Origin: Bacillota bacterium
Lineage (GTDB): Bacteria; Bacillota; Clostridia; Christensenellales; Aristaeellaceae
NCBI GenBank assembly: GCA_023411175.1
Contig: JAEYPB010000019.1
Coordinates: 1-64,000 of the forward strand
Direction of reading: 5' to 3'
Length of the DNA: 64,000 nt
Position 1 is the first letter of the stretch. Each line of letters opens with the position of its first letter. Positions 1 to 9,740 of this stretch are shown here, piece by piece. The translations under genes and the position numbers were made by a program. Below the pieces are notes generated by a model. That model had not been told where the DNA came from, did no database searches, and worked only from the letters and a program-made list of their open reading frames with translations.

Positions 1-2
1 CA

Positions 3-908
3 AAAAACCGCTGGGTCGGAAGCGCTCAGTTCTTCCTCTACGACGTGATCAAGATCACGGTGCTTCTTTGCCTCCTGATCTTCCTCATCAGTTACATTCA
101 GAGCTATTTCCCGCCGGAACGGAGCAAGAAGATTCTGGGCCGGTTTCGCGGAATCTGGGCGAACTGCATCGCGGCGCTCCTGGGCACGGTGACGCCGTTC
201 TGTTCCTGCTCGTCCATCCCGCTTTTTATCGGCTTCACCTCGGCGGGCCTGCCGCTTGGCGTCACATTCTCTTTTCTGATCTCCTCGCCGATGGTGGACC
301 TCGGCTCGCTGCTTCTCCTGATGAGCATTTTCGGTGCGAAGGTCGCGCTTCTTTATGTCGTGATTGGGCTCGTGATCGCCGTGGTCGGCGGTTCGCTGAT
401 CGAAAAACTCCACATGGAGAAGTACGTTGAGCGTTTCATCATGGCGGCGGGCAGCGTGGATATCGAATCTCCGGACCTCACCAGGCGGGATCGGCTCCGC
501 TACGCGAAGGAACAGACGCTCGCCACCTTCAAGAAGGTGTTCCCGTACATCCTGATCGGCGTCGGCATTGGCGCGGCGATTCACAACTGGATACCTGAAG
601 AATGGGTCGCGGCGGTGCTTGGAAATGGCAACCCTATCGGCGTGGTGCTGGCGACGGTGATCGGCATCCCGATGTACGCGGACATCTTCGGCACCATCCC
701 CATCGCGGAGGCGCTGCTCGGGAAAGGCGCGCTGCTCGGCACGGTGCTCTCGTTCATGATGGCGGTCACGACGCTGTCGCTGCCGTCGATCATCATGCTG
801 CGCAAGGCGGTGAAGCCGAAGCTTCTGGCTCTGTTCATCGCAATCTGCACAGTCGGGATCATCCTCGTCGGATATCTCTTCAACATGGCACAGCGATTCA
901 TTCTGTAG
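3..908 (+). CDS. Permease, ArsP/YraQ (DUF318, UPF0718) family, 5' end outside window
   Basis: Integral-membrane permease. The reading frame is open from base 3, so the start codon lies left of the window; the GTG at 45 is internal. The family signature TPFCSCSSIPLFIGF is present, followed by the glycine-rich helices typical of DUF318 permeases; a second set of helices follows a cytoplasmic stretch rich in Arg and Lys. Family members export organo-arsenicals (ArsP) or other soft metals. The stop is 11 bases before the ferredoxin-DUF2703 gene, and the island ends with Acr3, so an arsenic-related substrate is likely. Substrate assignment is inference; the family call is firm. Confidence 0.85.
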   Translation, partial: KNRWVGSAQFFLYDVIKITVLLCLLIFLISYIQSYFPPERSKKILGRFRGIWANCIAALLGTVTPFCSCSSIPLFIGFTSAGLPLGVTFSFLISSPMVDLGSLLLLMSIFGAKVALLYVVIGLVIAVVGGSLIEKLHMEKYVERFIMAAGSVDIESPDLTRRDRLRYAKEQTLATFKKVFPYILIGVGIGAAIHNWIPEEWVAAVLGNGNPIGVVLATVIGIPMYADIFGTIPIAEALLGKGALLGTVLSFMMAVTTLSLPSIIMLRKAVKPKLLALFIAICTVGIILVGYLFNMAQRFIL

Positions 909-919
909 GAGGCGCTCAT

Positions 920-1678
920 ATGGCAAAGACATGGTATCCAGTGATCGATTATGCGAGCTGTATTGAATGCGGGACCTGCATCGCAAAATGCCCGCACGAC
1001 GTCTATGATGAAACGAAAGCACCGACGCCGGTTGTGAAAAAACCGGGCGAATGCGTCGACCACTGCCACGGCTGCGGCAACCGTTGCCCGGTCGGCGCGA
1101 TCACCTACGTTGGCGATGACACAGGTTGGGTGCCCCCTAATGGAAAGCAAGAAGCCGTATCGGGCGCCAACTCCTATGGGTGCTGCGAAACGCCCGATAA
1201 CCAAGTCGTTGTCGAATACCTTTATCTCGATTTGAACACGTGCGACCGCTGCATCGGGACGGATAGCGCGCTTGACGAAGTCATGATGGTGTTGACGCCG
1301 GCTTTGAGGCTCGCCGGGTTCGATGTCGAGTACAAAAAGGTCGAGATGGCGACGGCGGATATCGCGGGGCAATACCGCTTCCTTTCGTCGCCGACAATTC
1401 GTGTCAACGGGTGGGATATCTGCGAAAGCGTGACGGAAAGCCGCTGCGGGTGTTGCGGCGAAATCAGCGGAACAGATGTAGACTGCCGTGTGTTTGAGTA
1501 CGGCGGACAATCCTACGAAGTACCGCCCAAGGAAATGCTGGCAAGGTCGGTTCTAAGAGCCGTGTTTGGGAATGAAGGCGGATGCGCTTGCGGGGAATAC
1601 GTGCTGCCGGAGAATCTTAAGGCCTTCTTCGAGGGGAAAGGCCGCAAATCCTGCTCGTGCGGAGGGAACTGCTGCTGA
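920..1678 (+). CDS. 4Fe-4S ferredoxin domain fused to DUF2703, cysteine-rich
   Basis: Starts at ATG 920 behind an AGGAGG ribosome site (252 residues). Residues 14-24 (CIECGTCIAKCP) and about 45-56 (CVDHCHGCGNRCP) form a bacterial-type dicluster ferredoxin domain. From about residue 95 a DUF2703-like domain follows, with TCDRC near its start and a thioredoxin-like FLSSPTIRVNG segment. It ends in two cysteine clusters, GGCACG and SCSCGGNCC. I count 23 cysteines. DUF2703 proteins are uncharacterised but recur beside arsenic genes. Inferred role: electron transfer to, or binding of, arsenite or another thiophilic oxyanion. The cytoplasm is likely because no signal peptide is seen. Confidence 0.8.
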   Translation: MAKTWYPVIDYASCIECGTCIAKCPHDVYDETKAPTPVVKKPGECVDHCHGCGNRCPVGAITYVGDDTGWVPPNGKQEAVSGANSYGCCETPDNQVVVEYLYLDLNTCDRCIGTDSALDEVMMVLTPALRLAGFDVEYKKVEMATADIAGQYRFLSSPTIRVNGWDICESVTESRCGCCGEISGTDVDCRVFEYGGQSYEVPPKEMLARSVLRAVFGNEGGCACGEYVLPENLKAFFEGKGRKSCSCGGNCC

Positions 1679-1789
1679 TCGGAGTGGAAGACGGCTCGAA
1701 CGATTTACACTCTCTTTACACCGGTCGTGGGGAAGCCCGCGACTATACTCAAGGATCATTATAGGAGAATTATATAGGAGGGTATCATC

Positions 1790-2140
1790 ATGGCACTGTT
1801 TGGAAGGAAAACGACAAAGGGTGAATCGTCCTGTTGCTGCGGCGGAAACTGCGATGCCGAGCGCATGGCGAAGGCGGAGTCCGCCAAGTCGGAAGGCGCA
1901 TCCGTCAAGGTATTGGGCAGCGGTTGCGCGAAGTGCAATCAGCTGGAGGCCGCGACGAAGGCGGCGCTCGAACAGCTCGGCATGGATATGGCGATCGACC
2001 ACGTGACCGACTTCGCCGAGATCGCTTCTTACGGCGTGATGTCCACGCCCGCGCTGGTGGTGGACGGCAAGGTCGTGTCCTATGGGAAGGTGCTCAACCC
2101 CGAGGAGGTCGCCGCGATTCTCCGGAAGGTCAGGGGATGA
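1790..2140 (+). CDS. Thioredoxin-like redox-active disulfide protein with Cys-rich N-terminus
   Basis: 116 residues starting behind AGGAGGG. Residues about 39-116 are a compact thioredoxin/glutaredoxin-like fold of the MTH895/TM0996 type, with the CxxC pair at C46 and C49 (SGCAKCN) and a cis-Pro segment VMSTPALVVDGKV. The first 38 residues are an extension carrying CCCGGNC (15-21), much like the CSCGGNCC tail of the preceding DUF2703 protein. Such proteins accompany acr3/arsP in many anaerobes. Probably a thiol-disulfide carrier or As(III)-binding partner; the fold is clear, the partner is inferred. The last base pairs overlap the next gene (ATGA). Confidence 0.85.
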   Translation: MALFGRKTTKGESSCCCGGNCDAERMAKAESAKSEGASVKVLGSGCAKCNQLEAATKAALEQLGMDMAIDHVTDFAEIASYGVMSTPALVVDGKVVSYGKVLNPEEVAAILRKVRG

Positions 2141-2349
2141 CCGGGATGAAAGCGCACATCGACAGGCGGAAGTGCGCCTCTGACAAGCGCATCTGCAAAC
2201 CGCTCAAGGAATGCCCGGCCGGGGCGATCCAATGGACAGAGGATGAGGATGAACCGCTTGGCTCCCGAACCGAGATCGATCCGGAGAAGTGCACCGGGTG
2301 CGGAATCTGCGTGTCGTTATGCTGCGGCAACTGCATTGAGTTGAGGTGA
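2137..2349 (+). CDS. Small 4Fe-4S ferredoxin-like protein
   Basis: 70 residues; ATG 2137 overlaps the stop of the thioredoxin-like gene by four bases, so the two are translationally coupled. ATG 2146 is an alternative start. The C-terminal half has a complete CxxCxxCxxxC cluster motif (C52, C55, C58, C62) plus C63 and C66 in CCGNC. The N-terminal half has only C13, C20 and C26 with atypical spacing, so a second cluster is uncertain. Likely a low-potential electron carrier feeding the redox proteins of the arsenic island. Confidence 0.8.
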   Translation: MTGMKAHIDRRKCASDKRICKPLKECPAGAIQWTEDEDEPLGSRTEIDPEKCTGCGICVSLCCGNCIELR

Positions 2350-2354
2350 CAAAT

Positions 2355-3407
<1,053 letters not shown>

Positions 3408-3408
3408 T

Positions 3409-5052
3409 ATGAAGATCATCGTCATCGGAGCGGTCGCCGCAGGCACCTCCGCCGCCGCCAAGGCGCGGCGAAACAGCGAAGACGCCGAAATTGTGATGTA
3501 TGAGAAGGATCGCTTCATCTCCTACTCCGGCTGCGGCATGCCCTATCATATCGGTGGCGTCGTCGAAAATGCGGAGGAGTTGACCCCTCGGGACCCCGCA
3601 TTCTTCAAGAGCAAGTACAACGTAGACATCCTGACGCGGCACGAAGTGCTCGCCCTCTCGCCAAGCAATAAGTGCGTTACGGTGAAGAACCTCGAAACTG
3701 GCGAGGTTTTCGAGGACCATTACGACAAGCTGGTGATCGCGACCGGCGCGCGGGCGTCTGTCCCGCCAATCAAAGGTGCGGATGGGGCGCACGTCTTCAC
3801 CCTGCGCTCGATTGGCGACATGCTTCGCATCAAGGCGTTTATCCGCGAAAACCGTCCAAAATCCGCGGCCATCATCGGCACGGGCTTCATCGGGCTTGAG
3901 ATGTGCGAGAACCTGAAGGCGCTCGGCATTGAGGTCTCGCTCATTGAGAAGCTTCCTCAGGTCACACCGGGCCTCGACGCAGACATGGCGGCGTACGCGC
4001 AAGATCACATTGAAAAAAGCGGCGTGCCCGTCCTGACGAACGCATCCGTTTCGGAAATTACGGACGCAGGTGTGTCGTTGGCGGATGGCCGGGAAATTCC
4101 GGCGGACATGGTGCTGGTTTCCGCAGGCATTCGCCCAAACACCGAACTGGCTGCGGCGGCGGGCATTGCGCTGGGCGCGTCCGGGGCAATCCGGGTTGAC
4201 GCCGGAATGCGAACCAACATCCCGGACATCTACGCCTGCGGCGACTGCATCGAGCACTTCCACCTGGTCACGGGAAAGCCGGTCTGGCGGCCGCTTGGTT
4301 CCACCGCCAACAAGACCGGAAGGATTGCCGGCGACAGCGTGACCGGAGGCGATTTGGAATTCCGAGGCGTGCTCGGGACGGGCATCTTCCGCGTCTTCGA
4401 TCTGACCGTGGCGCAGACCGGCCTATCTGAAAGGGAAGCGCGGGCGCTGGGTTTCGATGTGGCCGTCTGCCACAACATCAAGCCGGATAAGCCGGAATAC
4501 ATGCACGGCCGCGAGATGGTCATCAAGGGCATCGCGGACAACAAGACCGGACGGCTGCTCGGCGCGCAGATCGTAGGCTTCGATGGCGTCGACAAGCGCC
4601 TCGACGTGTTCGTGACGGCGATTTCCTTCGGGGCGAAGGCGGAGGACCTCGTTCACCTCGATCTCGCTTATGCCCCGCCCTACGCCACCACGAAGGACCC
4701 CGTCATGTACACCGGCATGATTTTGGACAATGCCATCCGCCGAGGCCGACCGCTTATGACGCCGGAGGCACTCGACCGCCTGACCGCCTCCGGGGAGAAG
4801 TACCAGCTGATCGACGCCCGCAGCGCGGCGCAGTATGAGAAGCGCCATATTGAAACGGCCGTGAGCATCCCCCACGCCGAGCTTCGGAATGCCGTCAGCG
4901 GGCTGGACAAGGAGGCCGTCACCATAACCTACTGCAACAAGGGTACGACCGGCAACGCCGCGCAGAACATCCTGCTCGGCAAGGGGTTTCGGCGCGTGTA
5001 CAACCTGTCCGGGGGAGAAAAGCATTTCAGCGCAACCAAAGGCAGGCGGTGA
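3409..5052 (+). CDS. FAD/NAD(P)-dependent CoA-disulfide reductase with C-terminal rhodanese domain
   Basis: 547 residues. Residues 1-440 are a pyridine-nucleotide disulfide oxidoreductase: FAD site at the N-terminus (VIGAVAAGTSAAAKARR), the single active cysteine C42 in SYSGCGMPYHIGG typical of CoA-disulfide reductase, NAD(P) site around GTGFIGLEM, and a dimerisation domain. Residues about 450-547 are a rhodanese domain with active cysteine C509 (TYCNKGTTGN). The fusion is known as CoADR-RHD and handles CoA persulfide/polysulfide. Here it is the last gene of the arsenic operon (ATG two bases after acr3, ribosome site GGGAGG), suggesting low-molecular-weight thiol or sulfane-sulfur recycling during arsenic stress (inference). 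Confidence 0.9.
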   Translation: MKIIVIGAVAAGTSAAAKARRNSEDAEIVMYEKDRFISYSGCGMPYHIGGVVENAEELTPRDPAFFKSKYNVDILTRHEVLALSPSNKCVTVKNLETGEVFEDHYDKLVIATGARASVPPIKGADGAHVFTLRSIGDMLRIKAFIRENRPKSAAIIGTGFIGLEMCENLKALGIEVSLIEKLPQVTPGLDADMAAYAQDHIEKSGVPVLTNASVSEITDAGVSLADGREIPADMVLVSAGIRPNTELAAAAGIALGASGAIRVDAGMRTNIPDIYACGDCIEHFHLVTGKPVWRPLGSTANKTGRIAGDSVTGGDLEFRGVLGTGIFRVFDLTVAQTGLSEREARALGFDVAVCHNIKPDKPEYMHGREMVIKGIADNKTGRLLGAQIVGFDGVDKRLDVFVTAISFGAKAEDLVHLDLAYAPPYATTKDPVMYTGMILDNAIRRGRPLMTPEALDRLTASGEKYQLIDARSAAQYEKRHIETAVSIPHAELRNAVSGLDKEAVTITYCNKGTTGNAAQNILLGKGFRRVYNLSGGEKHFSATKGRR

Positions 5053-5121
5053 ACGAGCGAAAGCGCGTCCGCCCTGCTTCATTTCGCTTCCTGCCGCGGC
5101 ATCCGTAAACCGCGCGATCGG

Positions 5122-5147
5122 TATGCCAACCGAAAGCCGGCGGGCAT
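5122..5147. terminator. Weak hairpin between convergent operons
   Basis: TATGCC and GGCATA enclose a further CCG/CGG pairing in the 107-base gap between two convergent genes. There is no proper T-run on either side, so its role as terminator is only plausible. Confidence 0.3.
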
Positions 5148-5159
5148 ATCTTCTTGGGT

Positions 5160-6098
5160 TTATTTGCTCATGGCCTTCAGCGCGCCGGCGATCATCGCGT
5201 CCACCGACAGCCCATAGGCGTCAAGCAGTTCGGCGGCATGCCCGCTCCTGGGATATTCGTCGCGCAGGCCCAGCCGGATTACGCGGCAGGGGTGATCCTG
5301 GCAGGCTATCTCACAGATGGCGCTGGACATGCCGCCGTAAAAGTTGTGATCCTCGATGGCGACGGCGCAGTTCGTGCGCTTCAGGATTTCCGCGACGCCC
5401 TTTGAATCGATGGGCTTTGCGGTAGATACGTCCGCAAGAATGCCGTATACACCCTTTTCCTTGAGCCGCTCCAGCGCCTCCAGCGCCCTGTTCATAATGA
5501 AGCCGGTGGCGAAGATCGCCACATCGCTTCCGTATTCCTTCACGACGCGAAGCTTCCCAATCTGAAACGGCGCATCCTCTTCGAAAACTTCCGGTTCCCG
5601 GCCGCTGCCCAGTCGCAGATAGACCGGGCCGTCATAGGCCATCATGGCCTTCGCCGCCTGATAGGCCTGCCCTGCGTCCGCCGGGGTCAGGATGGCTACG
5701 CCCGGCATGGCGCGCAGAATGCCCACATCCTCATAAAACTGGTGCGTCACGCCCTCGCGCTCGCCGCCCAGCATGCCGCCGTTCAGGCCGATCAATTTGA
5801 CGTTCAGCCCCGGGTAGGCGACGAAGGTGCGGATCATCTCGCAGGCGCGCATGGTCAGAAACCCCGCGTAGCTGACCACCACCGGCGTCAAGCCCGCCGT
5901 GGCGAGCCCGGCGGCGATATCCACGGAAGCCTGCTCCGCGATGCCGATTTCCAGAAAGCGGTCCGGAAAGCGGTCTCGGAAGGGCAGAAGCCTTCCGGCC
6001 AGCATCGCGTCGGGCGATACCACCACGATGCGCCTGTCCACTTCCGCAAGCTCCAAAAGGGCGCGCACCGCAGCCTCCCGCGTACTTTTTACGCCCAT
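5160..6098 (-). CDS. Transketolase, C-terminal subunit
   Basis: 313 residues; start at ATG 6098 (ribosome site GGAGGG), ten bases inside the end of the N-terminal subunit gene. Carries the pyrimidine-binding and C-terminal domains: EIGIAEQASVDIAAGLA with the catalytic glutamate that activates thiamine diphosphate, followed by the C-terminal fold. With the N-terminal subunit it forms a split transketolase moving two-carbon ketol units between sugar phosphates. It is the last gene of a five-gene minus-strand operon. The split form is common in Clostridia and archaea; the close 1-deoxyxylulose-5-phosphate synthase family is longer and unsplit. Confidence 0.9.
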   Translation of the reverse strand: MGVKSTREAAVRALLELAEVDRRIVVVSPDAMLAGRLLPFRDRFPDRFLEIGIAEQASVDIAAGLATAGLTPVVVSYAGFLTMRACEMIRTFVAYPGLNVKLIGLNGGMLGGEREGVTHQFYEDVGILRAMPGVAILTPADAGQAYQAAKAMMAYDGPVYLRLGSGREPEVFEEDAPFQIGKLRVVKEYGSDVAIFATGFIMNRALEALERLKEKGVYGILADVSTAKPIDSKGVAEILKRTNCAVAIEDHNFYGGMSSAICEIACQDHPCRVIRLGLRDEYPRSGHAAELLDAYGLSVDAMIAGALKAMSK

Positions 6099-6919
6099 GC
6101 CGAACCCTCCATTCCCAGCGCCGCCCGGGCATGCCGCACTTCCTCCTCCGTGGGGGTGCGCTTGTGCCATGTGTTGTCGTTCTCCATGTACGGGATGTTT
6201 TTGCCCTTCACCGTGCGGCAGACGATCATCGAAGGGCGGCGCTTCTCGGCCTTTGCGGAGCGCACCGCTTCGCGGATGGAATCAATGTCATGGCCGTCGA
6301 TCGTCTGTACGTGCCAGTGGAAGGCCTCCCACTTTTCAGCGACCGGGTAGAGTGAGCTGAGTTCGGTAACCTTGCCACCGGACTGGTTGTTGTTGCAGTC
6401 CGCAAAGGCGATGAGGTTTCCGGCCTCGTGGTGGGCGGCGGGCATCGCAGCCTCCCAGATGACGCCCTCCTGCATCTCGCCGTCTCCGACGATCACGTAG
6501 GTGAAGCTATCGAAGCCCTGCATCCTGCACCCAAGCGCCATGCCGAGCCCGATGGCGATACCGTTGCCCAGCGAGCCGGACACCGTGTCCACGCCGGGGG
6601 TCTTGTGCATGTCGGGATGCCCTTGCAGGATGCCGTGAAGGGTGCGCAGTTTGGGCAGCTCCTCCATCGGGAAAAAGCCCCTTCGCGCCAGCGCGGCATA
6701 CAAAACCGGGCAGGCGTGGCCTTTCGAGAGCACAAGGCGGTCGCGTCCCGGCCACCGGGGGGCTTTGGGATCGACGCGCATCTCATCAAAATACATTACG
6801 GCCATGATGTCCGCGATGGACATCGAGGGGCCGGGATGCCCGTCGCCGGACAAATGAATCATCTCCACCACATCCAGCCGCAGCCGGTCCGCCATGCGGG
6901 CGAGTTCGCCGGTCGTCAT
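6089..6919 (-). CDS. Transketolase, N-terminal subunit
   Basis: 276 residues, the thiamine-diphosphate pyrophosphate-binding half of transketolase. Visible: SGDGHPGPSMS near residue 25, LSKGHACPVLYAAL, the GSLGNGIAIGLGMAL helix, and the TPP/metal motif GDGEMQEGVIWEA running on to ADCNNNQ. Start at ATG 6919 with AGGTG upstream. The overlap of 10 bases with the C-terminal subunit gene argues for coupled, equimolar synthesis. It lies in one transcript with transaldolase, consistent with non-oxidative pentose-phosphate chemistry. Confidence 0.92.
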   Translation of the reverse strand: MTTGELARMADRLRLDVVEMIHLSGDGHPGPSMSIADIMAVMYFDEMRVDPKAPRWPGRDRLVLSKGHACPVLYAALARRGFFPMEELPKLRTLHGILQGHPDMHKTPGVDTVSGSLGNGIAIGLGMALGCRMQGFDSFTYVIVGDGEMQEGVIWEAAMPAAHHEAGNLIAFADCNNNQSGGKVTELSSLYPVAEKWEAFHWHVQTIDGHDIDSIREAVRSAKAEKRRPSMIVCRTVKGKNIPYMENDNTWHKRTPTEEEVRHARAALGMEGSAWA

Positions 6920-6977
6920 CTGACACGTTCACCTGCCTATGTTGATTGGGCGCAGCCCCGCCCGCGGGCGGCAGCGC

Positions 6978-7655
6978 TCAGCCTTCCGCGAGGGCGTCGG
7001 TTGCGGCGCGGACGGCGCGCACCCCGAAGCGGATGCTGGAATACACCGGAAGGCCCAGTGCCCCGGAGACGGCTTCTTCTGCGTAGGCCATCGAGCCCTG
7101 CGCGAAAAGGAGCACATCCACCTGACCGAGTACCTTCCGCCCGGTTTCGATCAGCTTCTGCTTGAATGTCTCCTGATCGGCGCCGAATACGCCCTCGGCC
7201 AGCGCGTCCACCAGCGCCACATGAACCCCTTCCTGCCTGGCACAGGCTTCCAGCAGGCGCTTGGTGGGCTCCAGCGTGGTGCTCAGCGTCGCCACCACGC
7301 CAATGCGGCGGGCATTCCGCACCGCGGAACGCGCCATGTCTTCGTCGATGCGCACCAGCGGAATTCCCGTCAGCGCGTAGAGGGGCTGCGCCGCCGCGGC
7401 CACATCCCCCACCGAAGAGCACACGTTCAATAGCACATTCGCGCCGTCCCGAACCGCGGCTTCGTACATGTCCATGAGGTCGCGGGCGCACTTGTGGGTC
7501 ACTCTTCCGCTGTCTCTGGTCATTTGCAGAATCTCCGGGTTCTGGTAGTTCAGGATTTCGACGCCCGCTTCGCCGCCGAACGCTTCGGCCAGGCTGGCAT
7601 CCACCATCCGGGTCAATTCCGGCGTGGTGCTGGTATAGACGACGCCGATTTTCAC
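6978..7655 (-). CDS. Aspartate/glutamate (hydantoin) racemase-like protein lacking the second catalytic cysteine
   Basis: 225 residues from GTG 7655, chosen because GGGAGGA lies eight bases in front and the upstream codons are not family-like. The fold is the Asp/Glu racemase type. The first catalytic cysteine is present in LLNVCSSVGD (C79), but the second position, normally in a GCA-type motif, reads FAQGSMA (Gln 186). A two-base racemase therefore cannot be assumed; an isomerase, lyase or decarboxylase-like role is possible. It sits between a TIM-barrel isomerase and split transketolase, which suggests a sugar- or keto-acid-derived substrate. Confidence 0.75.
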   Translation of the reverse strand: MKIGVVYTSTTPELTRMVDASLAEAFGGEAGVEILNYQNPEILQMTRDSGRVTHKCARDLMDMYEAAVRDGANVLLNVCSSVGDVAAAAQPLYALTGIPLVRIDEDMARSAVRNARRIGVVATLSTTLEPTKRLLEACARQEGVHVALVDALAEGVFGADQETFKQKLIETGRKVLGQVDVLLFAQGSMAYAEEAVSGALGLPVYSSIRFGVRAVRAATDALAEG

Positions 7656-7744
7656 AGGCGATTCCTCCCGACGTCCGGCCGCAGCCGGGTTGTTTTTCTC
7701 TCCGCCATGGGGACGCACACGGCGATAGACCGCATGGTCCCCGG

Positions 7745-8626
7745 TCATTCAAAGAGCCAGCCGCAGCGCGCGGCCACCCGATCAAACCAGGCCTCGTTGT
7801 CCGCCTCCCGGCAGGTGATCTCCAGCGAGACGATCAGGTCTTCGCCTTCGTACATCCCGCGAATCTGACGGTACATGCGTTCAAAGTCTTCGTAGGTGAA
7901 GCACGCCCCTTCGCAGTCGAAATCAACGTGTTTGTCGCCGTAGAGCGGGTGGGCGGGGTCGTCCATCACACAGTTGCACAGGTGGATGTGGTTGCACCAG
8001 CGCTTCGCGGCACGCAGCGAATCCATGACGGACTCGCCCTCCTCGCGGATGTGCGCCACGTCCATCGCCAGCGCATGATTCCCGGTCCTGCCGCGAATCC
8101 GCTCCGCCAATTCGACCACCCGGTCGGTGGGCCCCAGAAGCTGCATGGACTGCACCCGGCTGTCTCCGGGCTCCAACTCGATCATGAGCGGGAAGCCCTG
8201 CGCTTCGATATGACGCGCCGCGTCCGCCACCGATCGGACGTAGCTTTCGCAGCACGCGTCGATGCGCGCCGGAGCGTCCGGTATGAAGCCGCTGTTGATC
8301 ATGATGCGGCGGGCGCCCGCCGCACCCGCGCGGTCGATGCATCCTTTCAGAACCTCCACCGACCGCAGCCGCTCCGCCTCGTCCGCGGCACACAGCGAAT
8401 GGCCCGCCGCTTTGAGCGGCAGCACCGCGATAAACACCGATTCGAAGCCCAATTCACCGAGAACCCGTGCGATGCGCGCGTCGTCGCCGGGGACCGTGTA
8501 GTATTCCACCATCGTAAAGGGATGCCGCGCCTTCAGCCAGCGGAGCGTGCGCTCCAGCGCGTCCACGCTCTTCACCGTCTCAGGAAACAGCGAAGTCAGG
8601 CACAGGGATCGGGTGACGCCGCTCAT
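7745..8626 (-). CDS. TIM-barrel sugar-phosphate isomerase/epimerase family protein
   Basis: 293 residues from ATG 8626 (ribosome site GGAGGG; overlaps the transaldolase stop by four bases). Resembles the AP-endonuclease-2-like xylose-isomerase TIM barrels: metal-ligand candidates occur in MIELEPGDSR, AMDVAHIREEG, HIHLCNCVMDD and the late glutamate in VSLEITCRE. Such enzymes isomerise or epimerise free or phosphorylated sugars and polyols using a divalent metal. The precise substrate cannot be read; the company of transaldolase and transketolase suggests it prepares a ketose phosphate. Confidence 0.75.
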   Translation of the reverse strand: MSGVTRSLCLTSLFPETVKSVDALERTLRWLKARHPFTMVEYYTVPGDDARIARVLGELGFESVFIAVLPLKAAGHSLCAADEAERLRSVEVLKGCIDRAGAAGARRIMINSGFIPDAPARIDACCESYVRSVADAARHIEAQGFPLMIELEPGDSRVQSMQLLGPTDRVVELAERIRGRTGNHALAMDVAHIREEGESVMDSLRAAKRWCNHIHLCNCVMDDPAHPLYGDKHVDFDCEGACFTYEDFERMYRQIRGMYEGEDLIVSLEITCREADNEAWFDRVAARCGWLFE

Positions 8627-9687
8627 CTTAAGCCCTCCAGCGCGGCACGGCGCTCCGCGATGCGGCGATTGGCGCTCGCCCAGCCCTCGACAAAGTTCGA
8701 ACGGAACAGGCGTACCGGGCCGTACTGCTCGTATTCGTCCGGCGCAAGCGCGCCCTTTTCGTAGGCCCTTCTGAAGTCGGGGATTTTTTCGCACAGCGCG
8801 TCCAGAACATCCGGCGAGGCGGGGCGGTGAAAATGCTCAACGACCGGCGGATCGAGCTCCAAAAGCTTGTCCGCCGCACCCCGGTAATTGATCGTGACCG
8901 AGCCCCTGGCGCCGACCATTTCGGTAAAGTGGTGCAGCCCGCGCGCGCCGCCGCTGCAAAGGCCGATGGCGTAGCCGCCGCCGCGCAAAAGCGCGTCGAT
9001 CTTCTTGGCCACCAGTACGCCGCCCTGCCACATGTAGTCGGCGGGTATGTCGATCGCGTCCCGCGCCACCACACGTCCGATATATTCGTCAAAAATGCCG
9101 GGGATATGGGCCAGGTACATCACCGGAGGATTCTCCATCTCCTCGACTGCCTCCTGATACAGGCGCGCGCAGTCCATCGCCTGCGCCACCGACATGACCT
9201 CGGTTGCGAGCAGCGGCCTGCCTTCCCTGAGAAGGATGCGCATCGCCGCAAAGCCCGCGGGAATGGCGGGGATCTTTGCCATGATGTTCGGGGATGCGGC
9301 GCAGTGGCTTCTCGCCGCGGAGAGGATGGTGTCCAAATCCTCGTGGAGCGGGTCGGCCTGTATGGTCACGTAGCCGAGCCGCCCGTGGGACGATTGATAA
9401 AGCGGCAGGAACCGCTCCGCCACCTTTTGAACGAGCGCGCACTGGAGTCTGGCCTGGGCCCGATTGTCGTCCGGTTCACCCTTCAGAATCCCGTCCAGCA
9501 AGCGATAGGCCAATGCCTTGCCCTCCGGGTGCGTGAGCATCTTCTCCGGGTACGCGGGGTTCTGGGTGCAGCCCGTCGCGCCGATGGTCAGCGCGATGTC
9601 CGCTTCGTCAGTGGTAACGTTGTTGATCCAAAGGGAAGTAGGCGTCATCCTGCCCACGCGATGAAAGTAGCCGTCTGGGTTCATCAT
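8623..9687 (-). CDS. Transaldolase family protein
   Basis: 354 residues; first gene of the operon. Two ATGs stand side by side (9687, 9684) behind GGGGAGGAGG; the first is taken. The Schiff-base lysine is in NIMAKIPAIPAG, and the N-terminus SLWINNVTTDEADIALTIGATGCTQNP matches the transaldolase barrel opening. It is longer than fructose-6-phosphate-aldolase types (about 220) and near the length of classical transaldolases. It transfers dihydroxyacetone units between sugar phosphates; an unusual acceptor is possible because the operon also carries an isomerase and a racemase-like protein. Confidence 0.85.
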   Translation of the reverse strand: MMNPDGYFHRVGRMTPTSLWINNVTTDEADIALTIGATGCTQNPAYPEKMLTHPEGKALAYRLLDGILKGEPDDNRAQARLQCALVQKVAERFLPLYQSSHGRLGYVTIQADPLHEDLDTILSAARSHCAASPNIMAKIPAIPAGFAAMRILLREGRPLLATEVMSVAQAMDCARLYQEAVEEMENPPVMYLAHIPGIFDEYIGRVVARDAIDIPADYMWQGGVLVAKKIDALLRGGGYAIGLCSGGARGLHHFTEMVGARGSVTINYRGAADKLLELDPPVVEHFHRPASPDVLDALCEKIPDFRRAYEKGALAPDEYEQYGPVRLFRSNFVEGWASANRRIAERRAALEGLR

Positions 9688-9740
9688 GCTCCTCCTCCCC
9701 GCCGTGCGCCGCATGGCAATCGTTCGGCCCGCTCACATTC

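Noticed and set aside
1679..1789. Promoter between the DUF2703 and thioredoxin-like genes
   Set aside because: TTTACA and TATACT are present but 23 bases apart, too far for a sigma-A promoter; read-through from the upstream gene explains expression.
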